Origin: JAPORK01 sp026710285
GTDB taxonomy: Bacteria > Pseudomonadota > Gammaproteobacteria > Pseudomonadales > Endozoicomonadaceae
Length of the DNA: 64,000 bases
NCBI GenBank assembly: GCA_965201045.1
Contig: OZ241746.1
Coordinates: 744,001-808,000, forward strand
Direction: 5' to 3'
Shown: positions 45,244-55,916 of the stretch, piece by piece
Layout of the letters: each line of letters starts with the position of its first letter
Numbering within the stretch: position 1 is the stretch's first letter
Position numbers and translations under genes: made by a program
Notes under the pieces: generated by a model
What the model saw: only the letters and a program-made list of their open reading frames with translations
Database searches by the model: none
What the model was told of the DNA's origin: nothing

Positions 45244-45449
45244 GGCTTACGAACTAGGAAAATGATCCTCAATAACCAGACAAAACATTTACCTTTTGAG
45301 CAAAAAATGTGTAGATGCTCATGGCTTTATGACTTATCAAAGACTGATCTACGATCATTTAGAGGTTAAACTACGTAGATTGAGTCTAGGAAAAATGTTA
45401 TACGAGACTCTAAATGAGAATGATCCTCTTAGTATATAAACCCTGAATA
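45244..45449. mobile_element. Diverged copy of the 205-bp MITE (opposite orientation)
   Basis: AGGCTTACGAACTAGGAAAATGATCC... to ...GGATCC-like GAGAATGATCCTCTTAG...AACCCTG follows the 205-bp element, with many substitutions and reverse orientation (AAAATGT before ATGGCTTTATGACTTATCAAAGACTGATC). It is an older insertion. Confidence 0.75.
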
Positions 45450-46731
45450 GCCACAGATTCTACAGCAAAAAAAAACTCATTAAAAGACTTTTTTAAAATT
45501 ATTTTCATACGTTTGCTATACTTCATCATTTTGGGTGTTTTTTTCATAAAAAATTAGTGATAGGCTTTCCTAATTATATAAAAAGTAAAACTTTTAATCA
45601 GAGGCGACTAAAATTTAACGCAAAAATTGCATTTATTAAATTCATTTGTGCTGCATGCATACAGAATCTATTTTTTTTGAATGACAATTTTTTTTAAAAC
45701 GTTTTTAACCATAAACAGGGGAGGCTATCTTTCAAAGGTACATATAAAAAATAGCTGATCTGTTTTGCTTTACTGTCAGATGTTTACAAACAAATACTAC
45801 CCGGTTATAGGTGGTGTATTGACTTCCAATATCGCAATACACTCAGCCCGGCTTTTGGTTTTTGTTGTCAGGTAGCCATTTTCAGCGCATCACAAACTAA
45901 TGCTGCTTTCATGTGCAAACTCATATTTCAGCAACAACTTTTCCGGAGAATATATCAATTAACACCTGATGTTACGCAGCAATGCTTCTTTATGAAGTTA
46001 TTGCAGATAATGCGAGTGTGGAACAGACATTCAGGCTGCATCCACCATACTGATACCCCTAAAATACCATAGCTGTTTTTAGAAATTTTGGCTTTATACC
46101 CGATATAGATAAATGTACTACAAGAACTGTTTACACTCATAATGCATGGACAGACAAGATAGGTGGTCATGAAAGTATAGTTAAATGGTGTCCATATTTA
46201 AAAAACATATAAATTCTACAGGTCGCCCAACAAAAGTAGCAGGAAAGTTATTTATTAATGATTATCTTTAATAGATTTCCATTTTTATATAAATGACAAT
46301 AGTTGTGTATGTGGAGACTGTCGAAACCATGAAGTTATTTTTGTGAAAGCGAGAAACAGAAAATCAGGAGTGATAAGTTATAACGAGGGTGATTATTATT
46401 CGATCAAAAATATTTATACGTTTGTCTGACAGGTCTAAATACAAAACCAATTTGACAGAGAGTGAACTATTTAAAAATATAGATCTCTAAAATAGTATAG
46501 GCAACCATATTGAAGTTAGATTATATAAATATAATAATCTTGATTAATAATCCAGTGATACTTTTTTGCAATATGGTAGCATTTTGTTAAGACTAAATTA
46601 CAAATATTATGAAAAAGACGTATAAAATAGTAATAATAAATCTATTTATTATCTAAACAAACTTTTTTGCTCTGAGTTTAGTCTTTATTTAAACCTGTTA
46701 ATATGATAATAATTTTAAGAAGGATTTTATT
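45450..46731. other. Gene-poor stretch before the cysteine-rich peptide gene
   Basis: About 1.28 kb of AT-rich DNA. 45790-46200 has fragmentary open frames and may be a decayed IS or gene, but no family is recognisable. The last 60 bp hold a plausible -10 (TATGAT near 46703) and the AAGAAGGA ribosome binding site of the next gene. Confidence 0.5.
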
Positions 46732-46908
46732 ATGAAAAAAATATTAGTATTACTCATCCCTTTCTGTTTACTTACAAGTATTTATTGCACAAATGCTGCT
46801 GCATCCTCCTGCTTGGACGAATGTGAAAATTGCGGACCTGACAACCCTGCATGTTCACTTGTATGCGGCGTATGTTCTGCTGCTAAGATTTTCCATCACC
46901 ATCACTAA
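46732..46908 (+). CDS. Small secreted cysteine-rich peptide ending in HHHH
   Basis: 58 aa, MKKILVLLIPFCLLTSIYCT followed by an NAAA-SS boundary: a clear signal peptide (~1-26). The ~32-residue mature part has six cysteines (C-x3-C-x2-C-x6-C-x3-C-x2-C) and ends in four histidines. AAGAAGGA lies 8 nt upstream of the ATG and a hairpin terminator follows 40 bp after the stop, so expression signals are good. Disulfide-rich or metal-binding (Cys/His) activity are both plausible; no known family is recognised. Confidence 0.75.
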   Translation: MKKILVLLIPFCLLTSIYCTNAAASSCLDECENCGPDNPACSLVCGVCSAAKIFHHHH

Positions 46909-46947
46909 TATTTAAAACAGACGTGAGGTTTTTGAAAAACGTTTACA

Positions 46948-46979
46948 CCCGGTTTAAATCTGCAATGATCCAAACCGGG
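46948..46979. terminator. Bidirectional terminator between the peptide gene and sucD
   Basis: CCCGGTTT (46948-46955) pairs with AAACCGGG (46972-46979). It lies 39 bp after the peptide gene and 17 bp after the sucD stop, so it can serve both converging transcripts. T/A runs on either side are weak. Confidence 0.65.
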
Positions 46980-46996
46980 GTTATTTACCACTAAAA

Positions 46997-47869
46997 TCAC
47001 CAGCCGGTGGCTTCACGTAATCCACTACCAATATCAGCAAGGCTGCGTACTGTTGTGACACCTGCACTTTCAAGTGCTTTAAATTTGTCTTCCGCTGTAC
47101 CTTTACCACCGGCAATAATGGCACCGGCATGTCCCATGCGTTTTCCGGGCGGTGCAGTAACACCGGCAATATATGAAACCACAGGTTTGGTTACGTTGTG
47201 TTTGATAAAATCAGCAGCTTCTTCTTCAGCGGTACCGCCAATTTCACCTATCATAACGATGGCTTCTGTAGCCGGATCTTTCTCAAAACGCTGCAGCATA
47301 TCGATAAAGTTAGAGCCAGGAATCGGGTCACCACCAATTCCGATACAGGTTGATTGTCCAAATCCATAGTCAGTGGTTTGTTTAACCGCCTCGTAGGTAA
47401 GGGTGCCGGAACGAGAAATAATTCCCACTTTTCCGGACTTATGAATATGTCCCGGCATAATACCGATTTTACATTCATCGGGTGTAATAATTCCCGGGCA
47501 GTTTGGACCAATCAGAACACGCTTTAATTCATCGCAGTACATTTTACATTCCAGCATATCCAGCGTGGGAATACCTTCAGTAATACATACAATCAGCTCA
47601 ATGCCCGCATCAGCGGCTTCAAGTATAGAGTCTTTACAAAAAGGAGCAGGCACATAAATAACCGAGGCAGTAGCTCCAGTTGCTGCTATGGCTTCTTTAA
47701 CTGTGTTGAATACAGGCAAGCCTAAATGTTCCTGACCGCCTTTATGAGGAGTAACACCGCCAACCATATTGGTGCCATACTCAATAGCCTGCTGTGAATG
47801 AAAAGTACCCTGTGCGCCAGTAAATCCCTGGCAAATTACTTTGGTTTTTTTATTGATCAGGATGCTCAT
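46997..47869 (-). CDS. sucD: Succinyl-CoA synthetase, alpha subunit
   Basis: TCA-cycle enzyme making ATP (or GTP) from succinyl-CoA. 290 aa. CoA-binding N-terminal block (CQGFTGAQGTFHSQQ), the phospho-histidine region GHAGAIIAGGKGTA, and GIGGDPIPGSNFIDML are present. It starts one base overlapping the sucC stop and is the last gene of the sdh-suc block. Confidence 0.97.
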   Translation of the reverse strand: MSILINKKTKVICQGFTGAQGTFHSQQAIEYGTNMVGGVTPHKGGQEHLGLPVFNTVKEAIAATGATASVIYVPAPFCKDSILEAADAGIELIVCITEGIPTLDMLECKMYCDELKRVLIGPNCPGIITPDECKIGIMPGHIHKSGKVGIISRSGTLTYEAVKQTTDYGFGQSTCIGIGGDPIPGSNFIDMLQRFEKDPATEAIVMIGEIGGTAEEEAADFIKHNVTKPVVSYIAGVTAPPGKRMGHAGAIIAGGKGTAEDKFKALESAGVTTVRSLADIGSGLREATGW

Positions 47870-49032
47870 TATTTACCCTCCGCAGCTTTAACAGCTGTCT
47901 GTGCAGCTTCGGTTAAACTGGTAGCAGCAGTAATGTTTAAGCCGCTATCCCGTAGTAATTTAGAACCTAATTCAAAATTATTACCTTCCAGCCGGACAAT
48001 AACAGGTACTTTAACACCCACTTCTTCAATGGCACCAATAATACCTTCTGCAATTAAATCACAACGTACAATGCCACCAAAAATATTAACTAAAACGGCA
48101 CGTACCGCCTTATCTGAAAGAATAATTTTAAATGCTTCAGAAACGCGCTCTTTGGTTGCGCCTCCGCCCACGTCCAGGAAGTTTGCAGGAGATCCTCCAT
48201 AAAGCTTAACAATATCCATGGTTCCCATGGCAAGACCAGCACCGTTAACCATACAGCCGATGTTGCCGTCGAGTGCTACATAACTCAATTCCCAGTTAGC
48301 AGCACGTGTTTCCCGCTCATCTTCCTGAGAAGGATCATGCATTTCTTTTAATTTGCGCTGGCGATAAAGCGCATTGTTATCCACGCTAATTTTGCCATCA
48401 AGACAGATGAGGTTGCCTTCTTTGTTAATCACCAGTGGATTGATCTCAATCAGCGAGAGATCGCACTGCTGAAACATCTTAGCCAGACCCAGAAAAATTT
48501 GTGTAAACTGCTTTACCTGATGCGCATTAAAACCCATTTTAAATGCAAGCTCACGCGCCTGATAAGGTTGAGCACCGGTAAGAGGATTGATGGTGGCTTT
48601 AAAAATTTTTTCCGGCGTTTCTTCGGCGACCTTTTCAATTTCAACACCGCCTTCTGTGGATGCCATAAATACAATGCGCTGTGTTGAACGATCAATAACT
48701 GCACCGAGATACAGTTCTTCTGCAATATCTGTACAGGGTTCAACCAGAATGTTATTAACCGGTTGCCCCTGTGCTGTGGTTTGGTAAGTTACCAAATTAT
48801 TACCCAACCATTTTTGTGCAAATTCTTTCGCCTGTTTTGGAGTGTCTGTTAGTTCAACTCCCCCTGCTTTACCTCGTCCACCTGCGTAGACCTGCACCTT
48901 TACTACGCAGCGTCCCTGCATCTCTTTGGCAGCGGAGAACACCTCATCAGGTGTTGAGCAGATAACGCCCTCAGGGACAGGAAGTCCGTATTCTTTCAGT
49001 AAATATTTAGCCTGATATTCATGAAGATTCAT
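47869..49032 (-). CDS. sucC: Succinyl-CoA synthetase, beta subunit
   Basis: 387 aa ADP-forming subunit with ATP-grasp domain. MNLHEYQAKYLLKEYGLPVP start, VKVQVYAGGRGKAGGV, the LIEINPLV metal site, and the C-terminal ligase domain with LDVGGGATKERV and NIFGGIVRCD. It overlaps sucD by one base. The 210-bp spacer to lpd contains no gene. Confidence 0.97.
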   Translation of the reverse strand: MNLHEYQAKYLLKEYGLPVPEGVICSTPDEVFSAAKEMQGRCVVKVQVYAGGRGKAGGVELTDTPKQAKEFAQKWLGNNLVTYQTTAQGQPVNNILVEPCTDIAEELYLGAVIDRSTQRIVFMASTEGGVEIEKVAEETPEKIFKATINPLTGAQPYQARELAFKMGFNAHQVKQFTQIFLGLAKMFQQCDLSLIEINPLVINKEGNLICLDGKISVDNNALYRQRKLKEMHDPSQEDERETRAANWELSYVALDGNIGCMVNGAGLAMGTMDIVKLYGGSPANFLDVGGGATKERVSEAFKIILSDKAVRAVLVNIFGGIVRCDLIAEGIIGAIEEVGVKVPVIVRLEGNNFELGSKLLRDSGLNITAATSLTEAAQTAVKAAEGK

Positions 49033-49242
49033 TTACTTTTATCCTTGCTTCGTTGTTATAAAACAGTTGATTTCTATTTGTTGTATATTTTTAATTATCC
49101 TTTTTTGCGTTCAAAAAATCTTTAGGGTGTAAACTAGCTGTCTTTTATTTCACCTGTAGTCATGCACAGTGATGACTACATAAAATGAATCTGTAAATTT
49201 CAGATTCGCTTTCAGTTGCTAACAGTATAAATTTTTTAAGAA

Positions 49243-50682
49243 TTATTTGCGTTTACGGTTAATCGCATGGATAGCTTTTCCATCTACCGCCAACGCAGCT
49301 TCATGAACAGCTTCACTTACGGTAGGATGTGAAAATATTGTAAGCGCCAAATCTTCAGTACTGGCGACAAACTCCATAGCAATAACGCCCTGCTGAACTA
49401 ATTCAGCTGCTGCCGGACCAATAACATGTACACCAAGTACCTGATCAGTTTTTTCACTGGAAATGACTTTTACAAGACCTTCACTGTCATTTGTAGCCAG
49501 AGCACGACCATTGGCAGCAAATGCAAAAGTACCGGTTTTATAGGCTTCTCCGCTGGCTTTTAATTCTTCTTCTGTTTTGCCAACCCAGGCAATTTCAGGA
49601 TGTGTATAGATAACCGAAGGAATCAGATCATAATTCATATGAGCAGTTTTACCTGCAATAAGATCGGCAACCATGATGCCTTCTTCCGATCCTTTGTGTG
49701 CCAGCATAGGACCTCGCACCACATCACCCACAGCATAAATACCCGGAACATCAGTCTGGCACTGATCATCAACAAAAATGGAGCATCGTTCATCCAGATT
49801 AATACCGCAGTCAGGTGCCAAAAGGTTTTCTGTGTAAGGCTTACGACCAACAGCAACAATGAGTTTATCAAAAGTTTTTTTTGTCTCTTTATTTTTAGTA
49901 TCCAAATAAGTGACAATAACCTCATTACCTTTAACTTCAGAGCCTGTAACCCGCGCCCCCAGATAAATATCTAAGCCTTGTTTTTTGAAAATCTTAGCAG
50001 CTTCTTTTGCAATCTGTTGATCTGCCGCCGGTAAAAAATCAGGCAGTGCTTCAAGAACAGTGACTTCTGAACCCAGACGTCCCCATACACTACCCAGCTC
50101 AAGACCAATAACACCCGCACCAATAACCCCCAGACGTTTAGGTACCTGCTTAAATTCTAGCGCACCGGTTGAGTCAACAATGGTATCGTGGTTAACAGGT
50201 GCAGGTGGAATATCAATAGGCACTGAGCCTGTGGCAATCACAATGTTTTCAGCTTCTATGGTTTTAGTTTGGCTATTTTGTTGAGTGATTTCTATTTTTT
50301 TTCCTGCCAGTATCTTAGCTTTTCCCTGCAAAAGAGTTACGCCGTTGGCTTTGAATAAACCGGCAACACCCTGGGTTAATTTACTGACAATATTATCTTT
50401 GCGTGTGAGCATTTTTTCTATATCCATGCTCACATTATCTATTTTGATGCCGTGATCATCAAAATTCTTTGCTGCATCTGAATAGCGTTGAGAACTTTCC
50501 AGCAGTGTCTTTGAAGGGATGCAGCCTACATTTAAACAGGTACCCCCTAATTTGCTTTTTCCTGAATTATCAGTCCACTTTTCAATACATGCTGTTTTCA
50601 GACCGTGTTGTGCAGCACGAATAGCGCACACGTAACCTGCTGGTCCTGAACCAACTACTACTAAATCAAACTTTCCAGCCAT
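49243..50682 (-). CDS. lpd: Dihydrolipoyl dehydrogenase (E3)
   Basis: Flavoenzyme reoxidising the lipoyl groups of the 2-oxoglutarate dehydrogenase complex. 479 aa. FAD site VVGSGPAGYVCAIRAAQ, redox disulfide GGTCLNVGCIPSKTLL, NAD site VIGAGVIGLELGSVWGRLG, and the C-terminal FSHPTVSEAVHEAAL with catalytic His-Glu. Its place between sucB and sucCD means it probably serves this complex, as LpdG does in Pseudomonas. Confidence 0.97.
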   Translation of the reverse strand: MAGKFDLVVVGSGPAGYVCAIRAAQHGLKTACIEKWTDNSGKSKLGGTCLNVGCIPSKTLLESSQRYSDAAKNFDDHGIKIDNVSMDIEKMLTRKDNIVSKLTQGVAGLFKANGVTLLQGKAKILAGKKIEITQQNSQTKTIEAENIVIATGSVPIDIPPAPVNHDTIVDSTGALEFKQVPKRLGVIGAGVIGLELGSVWGRLGSEVTVLEALPDFLPAADQQIAKEAAKIFKKQGLDIYLGARVTGSEVKGNEVIVTYLDTKNKETKKTFDKLIVAVGRKPYTENLLAPDCGINLDERCSIFVDDQCQTDVPGIYAVGDVVRGPMLAHKGSEEGIMVADLIAGKTAHMNYDLIPSVIYTHPEIAWVGKTEEELKASGEAYKTGTFAFAANGRALATNDSEGLVKVISSEKTDQVLGVHVIGPAAAELVQQGVIAMEFVASTEDLALTIFSHPTVSEAVHEAALAVDGKAIHAINRKRK

Positions 50683-50771
50683 TATAACTATTCCACTTCA
50701 ATTAATTTACACATTATTTTTTGTAAGGGGCATAACACCCGTCCATACAGATTGTCTTTCAGTAAGCATTA

Positions 50772-52037
50772 TTAAATGTCTAATAATATACGAACAGGCT
50801 CTTCAAGAAAATCTTTAATTGTTGCAAGGAAGGATACTGCTTCTTTACCATCAAGCAAGCGATGATCATAAGATAGCGCCAGATACATCATGGGTCGAAT
50901 TATAACTTCGCCATTTTCTGCAATTGGACGCTCCTTTATTGCATGCATGCCAAGAATAGCACTTTGTGGTGGATTTAAAATAGGCGTTGAGAGCATAGAA
51001 CCAAAAACACCACCATTGGAAACAGTAAATGTACCTCCTGTTATTTCTTCAATAGTCAGTTTGCCTTCCTGAGCTTTTGTACCAAACTCTCGAATTTTAG
51101 ACTCAATTTCCGCTAAAGTCATGTTTTCGGCAGAACGTAATACCGGAACAACCAATCCACGATCACTGGAAACGGCAACACCAATGTCCTGATAACCGTG
51201 GTATACGACATCATCTCCGTCAATAGAAGCATTAACTACCGGGAAACGTCGCAAGGCTTCAACCGATGCTTTTACAAAAAATGACATAAAGCCAAGCCGG
51301 GTATTATGGCGTTTTTCAAAGGTATCTTTGTGTTGCTTGCGTAAATCCATTATGGGCTTTAAGTTAACCTCATTAAATGTAGTTAACATAGCCGTATTAT
51401 TTTTAGCGTCCAGCAAACGTTGTGCAACCCGTTTGCGCAGGCGCGTCATGGGTACACGTTTTTCTTCCCGGTTGCTATTAAATTCTAATGGCTGTGCAAC
51501 CTCTATTGTTGGCGCTGGTGCAGGTTTTTTTGCAGTTTTTTTATCATCAGCAGAAGAACGAATAGTTTCAGCGTGGTTAATAATATCTTCTTTGGTGATG
51601 CGCCCTCCTTTGCCAGTACCTTTAACGTCTTCCGGGTTAATACCTTTTTCACTACAGATTTTACGTGCTGCAGGACCCAACATTACGTTTTGATCTGCCT
51701 TAGCTTCTGCTTGTTTATCACTGACCGTTTCTTCTGTTTTTGTTTCAGCAGCAGGAGAGGCTTTTGTTTCAGCAGTAGAAGGAGAAGTTGCTTTTGTTGC
51801 ACCTTCTTCAAACAACCCAATCACTTCCTGGCTTGCAATGGTTGCATCTGTATCTTTAATAATCTTTTCAAGCACACCAGAGGCAGGAGCAACAATTTCT
51901 AAAACAACTTTATCCGTTTCAATTTCGACCAGCAGCTCATCCTGTTCACAAAAATCACCCGGTTGTTTATTCCATCGGGCAATAACACCTTCTGTAACGG
52001 ATTCAGGAAAGACCGGTGCTTTAATTTCAAGGGTCAT
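50772..52037 (-). CDS. sucB: 2-oxoglutarate dehydrogenase E2, dihydrolipoyl succinyltransferase
   Basis: 421 aa. Lipoyl domain (~1-75) with the modified lysine in EIETDKVVLEI, an Ala/Thr/Glu-rich linker, the E3-binding domain (ARKICSEKGINPEDVKGTGKGGRITKEDI), and a catalytic domain with VPMTRLRKRVAQRLL and DHRLLDGKEAV (catalytic His). Operon position between sucA and lpd fits. Confidence 0.97.
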   Translation of the reverse strand: MTLEIKAPVFPESVTEGVIARWNKQPGDFCEQDELLVEIETDKVVLEIVAPASGVLEKIIKDTDATIASQEVIGLFEEGATKATSPSTAETKASPAAETKTEETVSDKQAEAKADQNVMLGPAARKICSEKGINPEDVKGTGKGGRITKEDIINHAETIRSSADDKKTAKKPAPAPTIEVAQPLEFNSNREEKRVPMTRLRKRVAQRLLDAKNNTAMLTTFNEVNLKPIMDLRKQHKDTFEKRHNTRLGFMSFFVKASVEALRRFPVVNASIDGDDVVYHGYQDIGVAVSSDRGLVVPVLRSAENMTLAEIESKIREFGTKAQEGKLTIEEITGGTFTVSNGGVFGSMLSTPILNPPQSAILGMHAIKERPIAENGEVIIRPMMYLALSYDHRLLDGKEAVSFLATIKDFLEEPVRILLDI

Positions 52038-52101
52038 ATATTTTAAATCCTTATACTAAAAGCTTTAAAAAATACTCTGAGAAATAACACAGAGCCTCTG
52101 T

Positions 52102-54945
52102 TTATTTTGTTGGTTTTAAACCAATTGCTTCTGCTACCAGTTTATTTTGTTCTTCAACATGGTTAGACATATAACCACATGCGGCAGCGGCAGATGCATC
52201 ACGTCCCGCATAACGTAATTTAAGATTTGACTTACCGATATTTACAAGTGACTGTCGCATATTATGTTGACTACAATACCATGCTCCCTGATTCATTGGT
52301 TCTTCCTGACACCAGACAACTTCTTTAACTGAAGGATATTGTTTCAGCTTTTCTTCCAGCTGATCAAGAGGAAAGGGATAAAGTTGTTCAATGCGTAATA
52401 TCGCAACATCATTTAATTCAGCAGCTCTGCGTGCTTCAAGCAGATCATAATAGACTTTACCACTACATAATATAATACGCATTATCTGATCTGAGTCAAC
52501 CGAATCAATTTCATCGATGACAGTTTTAAATGAACCTTCAGATAACTCTTCCAGAGTAGAAACTGCCAGCTTATGACGCAACAAACTCTTAGGTGAAAAC
52601 ACAATCAGAGGCTTGCGTAACGGGCGTAGCATCTGACGGCGCAACATATGAAATACCTGAGCTGGTGTGGTTGGTAAACAGATTTGTACATTATGTTGTG
52701 CACTTAACTGAAGATAACGTTCCAGGCGTGCAGAAGAGTGTTCAGGTCCCTGACCTTCGTAACCATGGGGTAGCAGCATGGTTAAACCGCACAAGCGTTC
52801 CCATTTTATTTCACCGCTAGTAATAAACTGATCAATAACTACCTGTGCTCCATTGGCAAAATCACCAAATTGTGCTTCCCAAATGACCAGGCAATCAGGT
52901 ACTGTTGTCGCATAACCATACTCAAAAGCTAGCACAGCTTCTTCTGACAGCAGTGAATTATAGATTTCAGCACGGGGAAAGTTTTCTCCCAGGTGGGCTA
53001 AAGGTACATGCAGAGAATTATCTTTTTGATTGTGCAAAACAGCATGACGGTGAGAAAAAGTACCTCTGCCCACATCCTGACCGGTTAGCCGCACTGAATA
53101 GCCTTTTTTTAATAAGCTGGCATAAGCAAGTAATTCTCCCATACCCCAGTTAATTGGCAGAGAACCTGCTGCCATTTTACGGCGATCTTCACATATCTTT
53201 TGCACCTGACGTTGCAGAACAAAACCCTCAGGAATTTTACATAACGAATTACCCAGTTTTTGTAGTATGGATAGCTTCAGCTGTGTATTTTGCTGGTCAG
53301 TCCATTTTTTTCCAACATAGGTTGACCAGTTGAAATACCTGCTTCTGTCCTGGGTGGGCACCAGGTTTGTTATGACTTCCTTACCAGCTTCCAGTGCTGC
53401 TCTAAAACGAGTGCTTAGCTGTTCATTTTCTTCTTCAGACAGAATGCCTGCCGCAATCAGTTTTTCGCCATATAACTTACGTGTACTGGGTTGTTGTTTA
53501 ATTTTTTGGTACATTAAAGGCTGAGTACCGGACGGTTCATCTGCTTCATTATGACCCAGTCGCCGATAACAAAACAGATCCACAATAATATCTTTTTTGA
53601 ACGTCATGCGGAAATCAGCAGCAAGACGAATAGCGTACACAACAGCCTCAGGATCATCACCATTAACGTGAATAATCGGCGCCTGAATCATTTTAGCAAC
53701 ATCAGTACAATATTCTGTTGAGCGGGCCTCATCCGGAAGACTGGTTGTAAAACCAATCTGATTGTTAACGATAATGTGTATTGTACCACCTGTTTTGTAG
53801 GCTTTGGTCTGAGACATCTGGAATGTTTCCATTACCACACCCTGACCTGCAAATGCGGCATCTCCGTGAATAACTACAGGAATAACCTGTTCACGCTTGT
53901 GGTCCTGATATTTATCTTGTCTGGCCCGAACAGAACCTTCAACCACAGGATTAACAATTTCCAGATGAGAAGGGTTAAACGCTAAAGCTAAATGAATTGT
54001 TTTGCCAGCAGTATTAATATCTGAAGAAAAACCTTGATGATATTTTACATCGCCTGAGCCGTAAGTAGCTTTACGACGCCCTTCAAATTCCTCAAATAAC
54101 TCAGACGGTTTTTTACCTAAAATATTAACCAATACATTCAAACGACCACGGTGTGCCATACCAATAACAATCTCATTTACACCATAGGAGCCTGCGCAAT
54201 AGATTAATTCATCCAGTAAAGGAATCAGGCTTTCACCCCCTTCAAGACCAAACCTTTTAGTTCCCGGATATTTTGCAGCCAGATATTTTTCCAAACCTTC
54301 AGCAGCATTCAGTTTACTTAAGATGTGCAGACGCTGTTTTTCTGTAAACCCAAAATCACCACTTCTGCTTTCAATACGTTTCTGTAACCATTGCCTTTCA
54401 TCTGTATCAACAATATGCATAAATTCAGGACCAATGGTTTTGCAGTAAGTATTTTGCAGACGTTCAACAATATCTTTCAGTGGTGCTTCATCGGGTCCTG
54501 CCAGCGTGCCTGTATGAAAAGTATCATCAAGATCAGCAGTGTTGAGTCCATAATGTTCTATACTCAGACTTCTAACATTTTTATCTTTGGTTAAATTCAA
54601 CGGATCTAATGATGCATGTTGATGCCCCCGCACACGAAAAGCACTGATAAGGCGTTGAACAAGCATCTGCTTTCTTTCATGCTCTGTTGGAGACCTGCTG
54701 GAAGAAGTTGTATTTGATGGTTTTTGTTTTCCTAATCGTAAAAACTGTTCACGTATTTTTGCATGGGAGACATCTGTTAATGCTGAACCATTTGTGGTGG
54801 GTAATTTTTCAAAATAGGTGCACCATTGTTCTGGAACTGAGGAGGGATCATTTAAATAATTTTCATAAAGTGTTTCAATATAGTCAGCATTTTCGCCTGC
54901 AAGACATGATGATCTCCACATCTGCTGCATGGTATTTTCGTCCAT
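52102..54945 (-). CDS. sucA: 2-oxoglutarate dehydrogenase E1 component
   Basis: Thiamine-diphosphate-dependent decarboxylase, 947 aa. The N-terminal segment DYIETLYENYLNDPSSVPEQW is typical. ThDP site includes IGMAHRGRLNVLVNILGK, HGDAAFAGQGVVMETFQMS, and VVYAIRLAADFR; FVVYCYRRLGHNE-like FCYRRLGHNEADEP and QFGDFANGAQVVIDQF follow. It sits 241 bp downstream of sdhB and starts the suc part of the block. Confidence 0.97.
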   Translation of the reverse strand: MDENTMQQMWRSSCLAGENADYIETLYENYLNDPSSVPEQWCTYFEKLPTTNGSALTDVSHAKIREQFLRLGKQKPSNTTSSSRSPTEHERKQMLVQRLISAFRVRGHQHASLDPLNLTKDKNVRSLSIEHYGLNTADLDDTFHTGTLAGPDEAPLKDIVERLQNTYCKTIGPEFMHIVDTDERQWLQKRIESRSGDFGFTEKQRLHILSKLNAAEGLEKYLAAKYPGTKRFGLEGGESLIPLLDELIYCAGSYGVNEIVIGMAHRGRLNVLVNILGKKPSELFEEFEGRRKATYGSGDVKYHQGFSSDINTAGKTIHLALAFNPSHLEIVNPVVEGSVRARQDKYQDHKREQVIPVVIHGDAAFAGQGVVMETFQMSQTKAYKTGGTIHIIVNNQIGFTTSLPDEARSTEYCTDVAKMIQAPIIHVNGDDPEAVVYAIRLAADFRMTFKKDIIVDLFCYRRLGHNEADEPSGTQPLMYQKIKQQPSTRKLYGEKLIAAGILSEEENEQLSTRFRAALEAGKEVITNLVPTQDRSRYFNWSTYVGKKWTDQQNTQLKLSILQKLGNSLCKIPEGFVLQRQVQKICEDRRKMAAGSLPINWGMGELLAYASLLKKGYSVRLTGQDVGRGTFSHRHAVLHNQKDNSLHVPLAHLGENFPRAEIYNSLLSEEAVLAFEYGYATTVPDCLVIWEAQFGDFANGAQVVIDQFITSGEIKWERLCGLTMLLPHGYEGQGPEHSSARLERYLQLSAQHNVQICLPTTPAQVFHMLRRQMLRPLRKPLIVFSPKSLLRHKLAVSTLEELSEGSFKTVIDEIDSVDSDQIMRIILCSGKVYYDLLEARRAAELNDVAILRIEQLYPFPLDQLEEKLKQYPSVKEVVWCQEEPMNQGAWYCSQHNMRQSLVNIGKSNLKLRYAGRDASAAAACGYMSNHVEEQNKLVAEAIGLKPTK

Positions 54946-55186
54946 TAATAAATCCCGGTCTTATTTTAAAGACAAAAAATAATTTGTTTATGTCTGTTTT
55001 CTTAAATATTATTGCCATTTCTAACTGATCAGTATAGCCACACAAAAAGCAAAATGATATGATACAGATTATCTGATTCAGGTATAAATTAGTATAATAT
55101 CTTTAAAGATTAAAGCTCATTTTGCAACCTTTTTGTGCGACGTTAAACAACAATCATATGAAAATTACATTCTCCGTTAATTAAAT

Positions 55187-55900
55187 TCATGTATCCCTGC
55201 GTAACAACATTGTGCGAATATTACCAATGGCTTTGGCAGGATTTAACCCTTTAGGACAAACGTTAACACAATTGAGAATACCCCGGCAACGAAAAAGACT
55301 AAATGGATCAGCCAGTTCAGATAACCTTTCATCTGTTGCGGTATCTCTGCTATCAATGAGAAACCGGTATGCCTGTAATAAACCCGCAGGTCCAATAAAT
55401 TTATCCGGGTTCCACCAAAATGATGGGCATGAAGTAGAACAGCATGCACATAAGATGCATTCATACAGACCATCGAGTTTTGATCGTTCTTCCGGGCTTT
55501 GTAAACGCTCATGTGCTGGAGCAGGTTTGTCGTTTATTAAATAAGGACGAACTTTTGCATACTGCTTATAAAACATTGCCAGATCAACGACCAAATCACG
55601 AATAACCGGTAACCCGGGCAGAGGTCGCAAGACGAGTCTGTTCTTTTTAACGACTTCAGACAATGGTGTAATACAGGCCAACCCATTAGTACCATTAATA
55701 TTTATACCATCAGATCCACACACTCCTTCGCGACAGGAACGACGAAAAGAAAGCGTGTCATCCTGGGTACCTTTAATCATATGAAGTACATCGAGAACCA
55801 TCACATCTTTATTTTCCGGAATTTCTACTTCAAAATCCTTCATGTGAGGCGTGTCGTCTGTCTCAGGGTTGTAACGATAAATTTGCACTAATAAATTCAT
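55187..55900 (-). CDS. sdhB: Succinate dehydrogenase iron-sulfur subunit
   Basis: 237 aa carrying three Fe-S clusters. 2Fe-2S: SCREGVCGSDGININGTNGLAC. 4Fe-4S and 3Fe-4S: CILCACCSTSCP and CRGILNCVNVCPKGLNP. It passes electrons from SdhA to the SdhCD quinone site. 16 bp behind sdhA. Confidence 0.97.
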   Translation of the reverse strand: MNLLVQIYRYNPETDDTPHMKDFEVEIPENKDVMVLDVLHMIKGTQDDTLSFRRSCREGVCGSDGININGTNGLACITPLSEVVKKNRLVLRPLPGLPVIRDLVVDLAMFYKQYAKVRPYLINDKPAPAHERLQSPEERSKLDGLYECILCACCSTSCPSFWWNPDKFIGPAGLLQAYRFLIDSRDTATDERLSELADPFSLFRCRGILNCVNVCPKGLNPAKAIGNIRTMLLRRDT

Positions 55901-55916
55901 AACTTAGCACTCCCCT

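Noticed and set aside
45790..46200. A decayed transposase upstream of the cysteine-rich peptide
   Set aside because: Fragments such as SGCIHHTDT look suggestive, but no family motif could be aligned in any frame.
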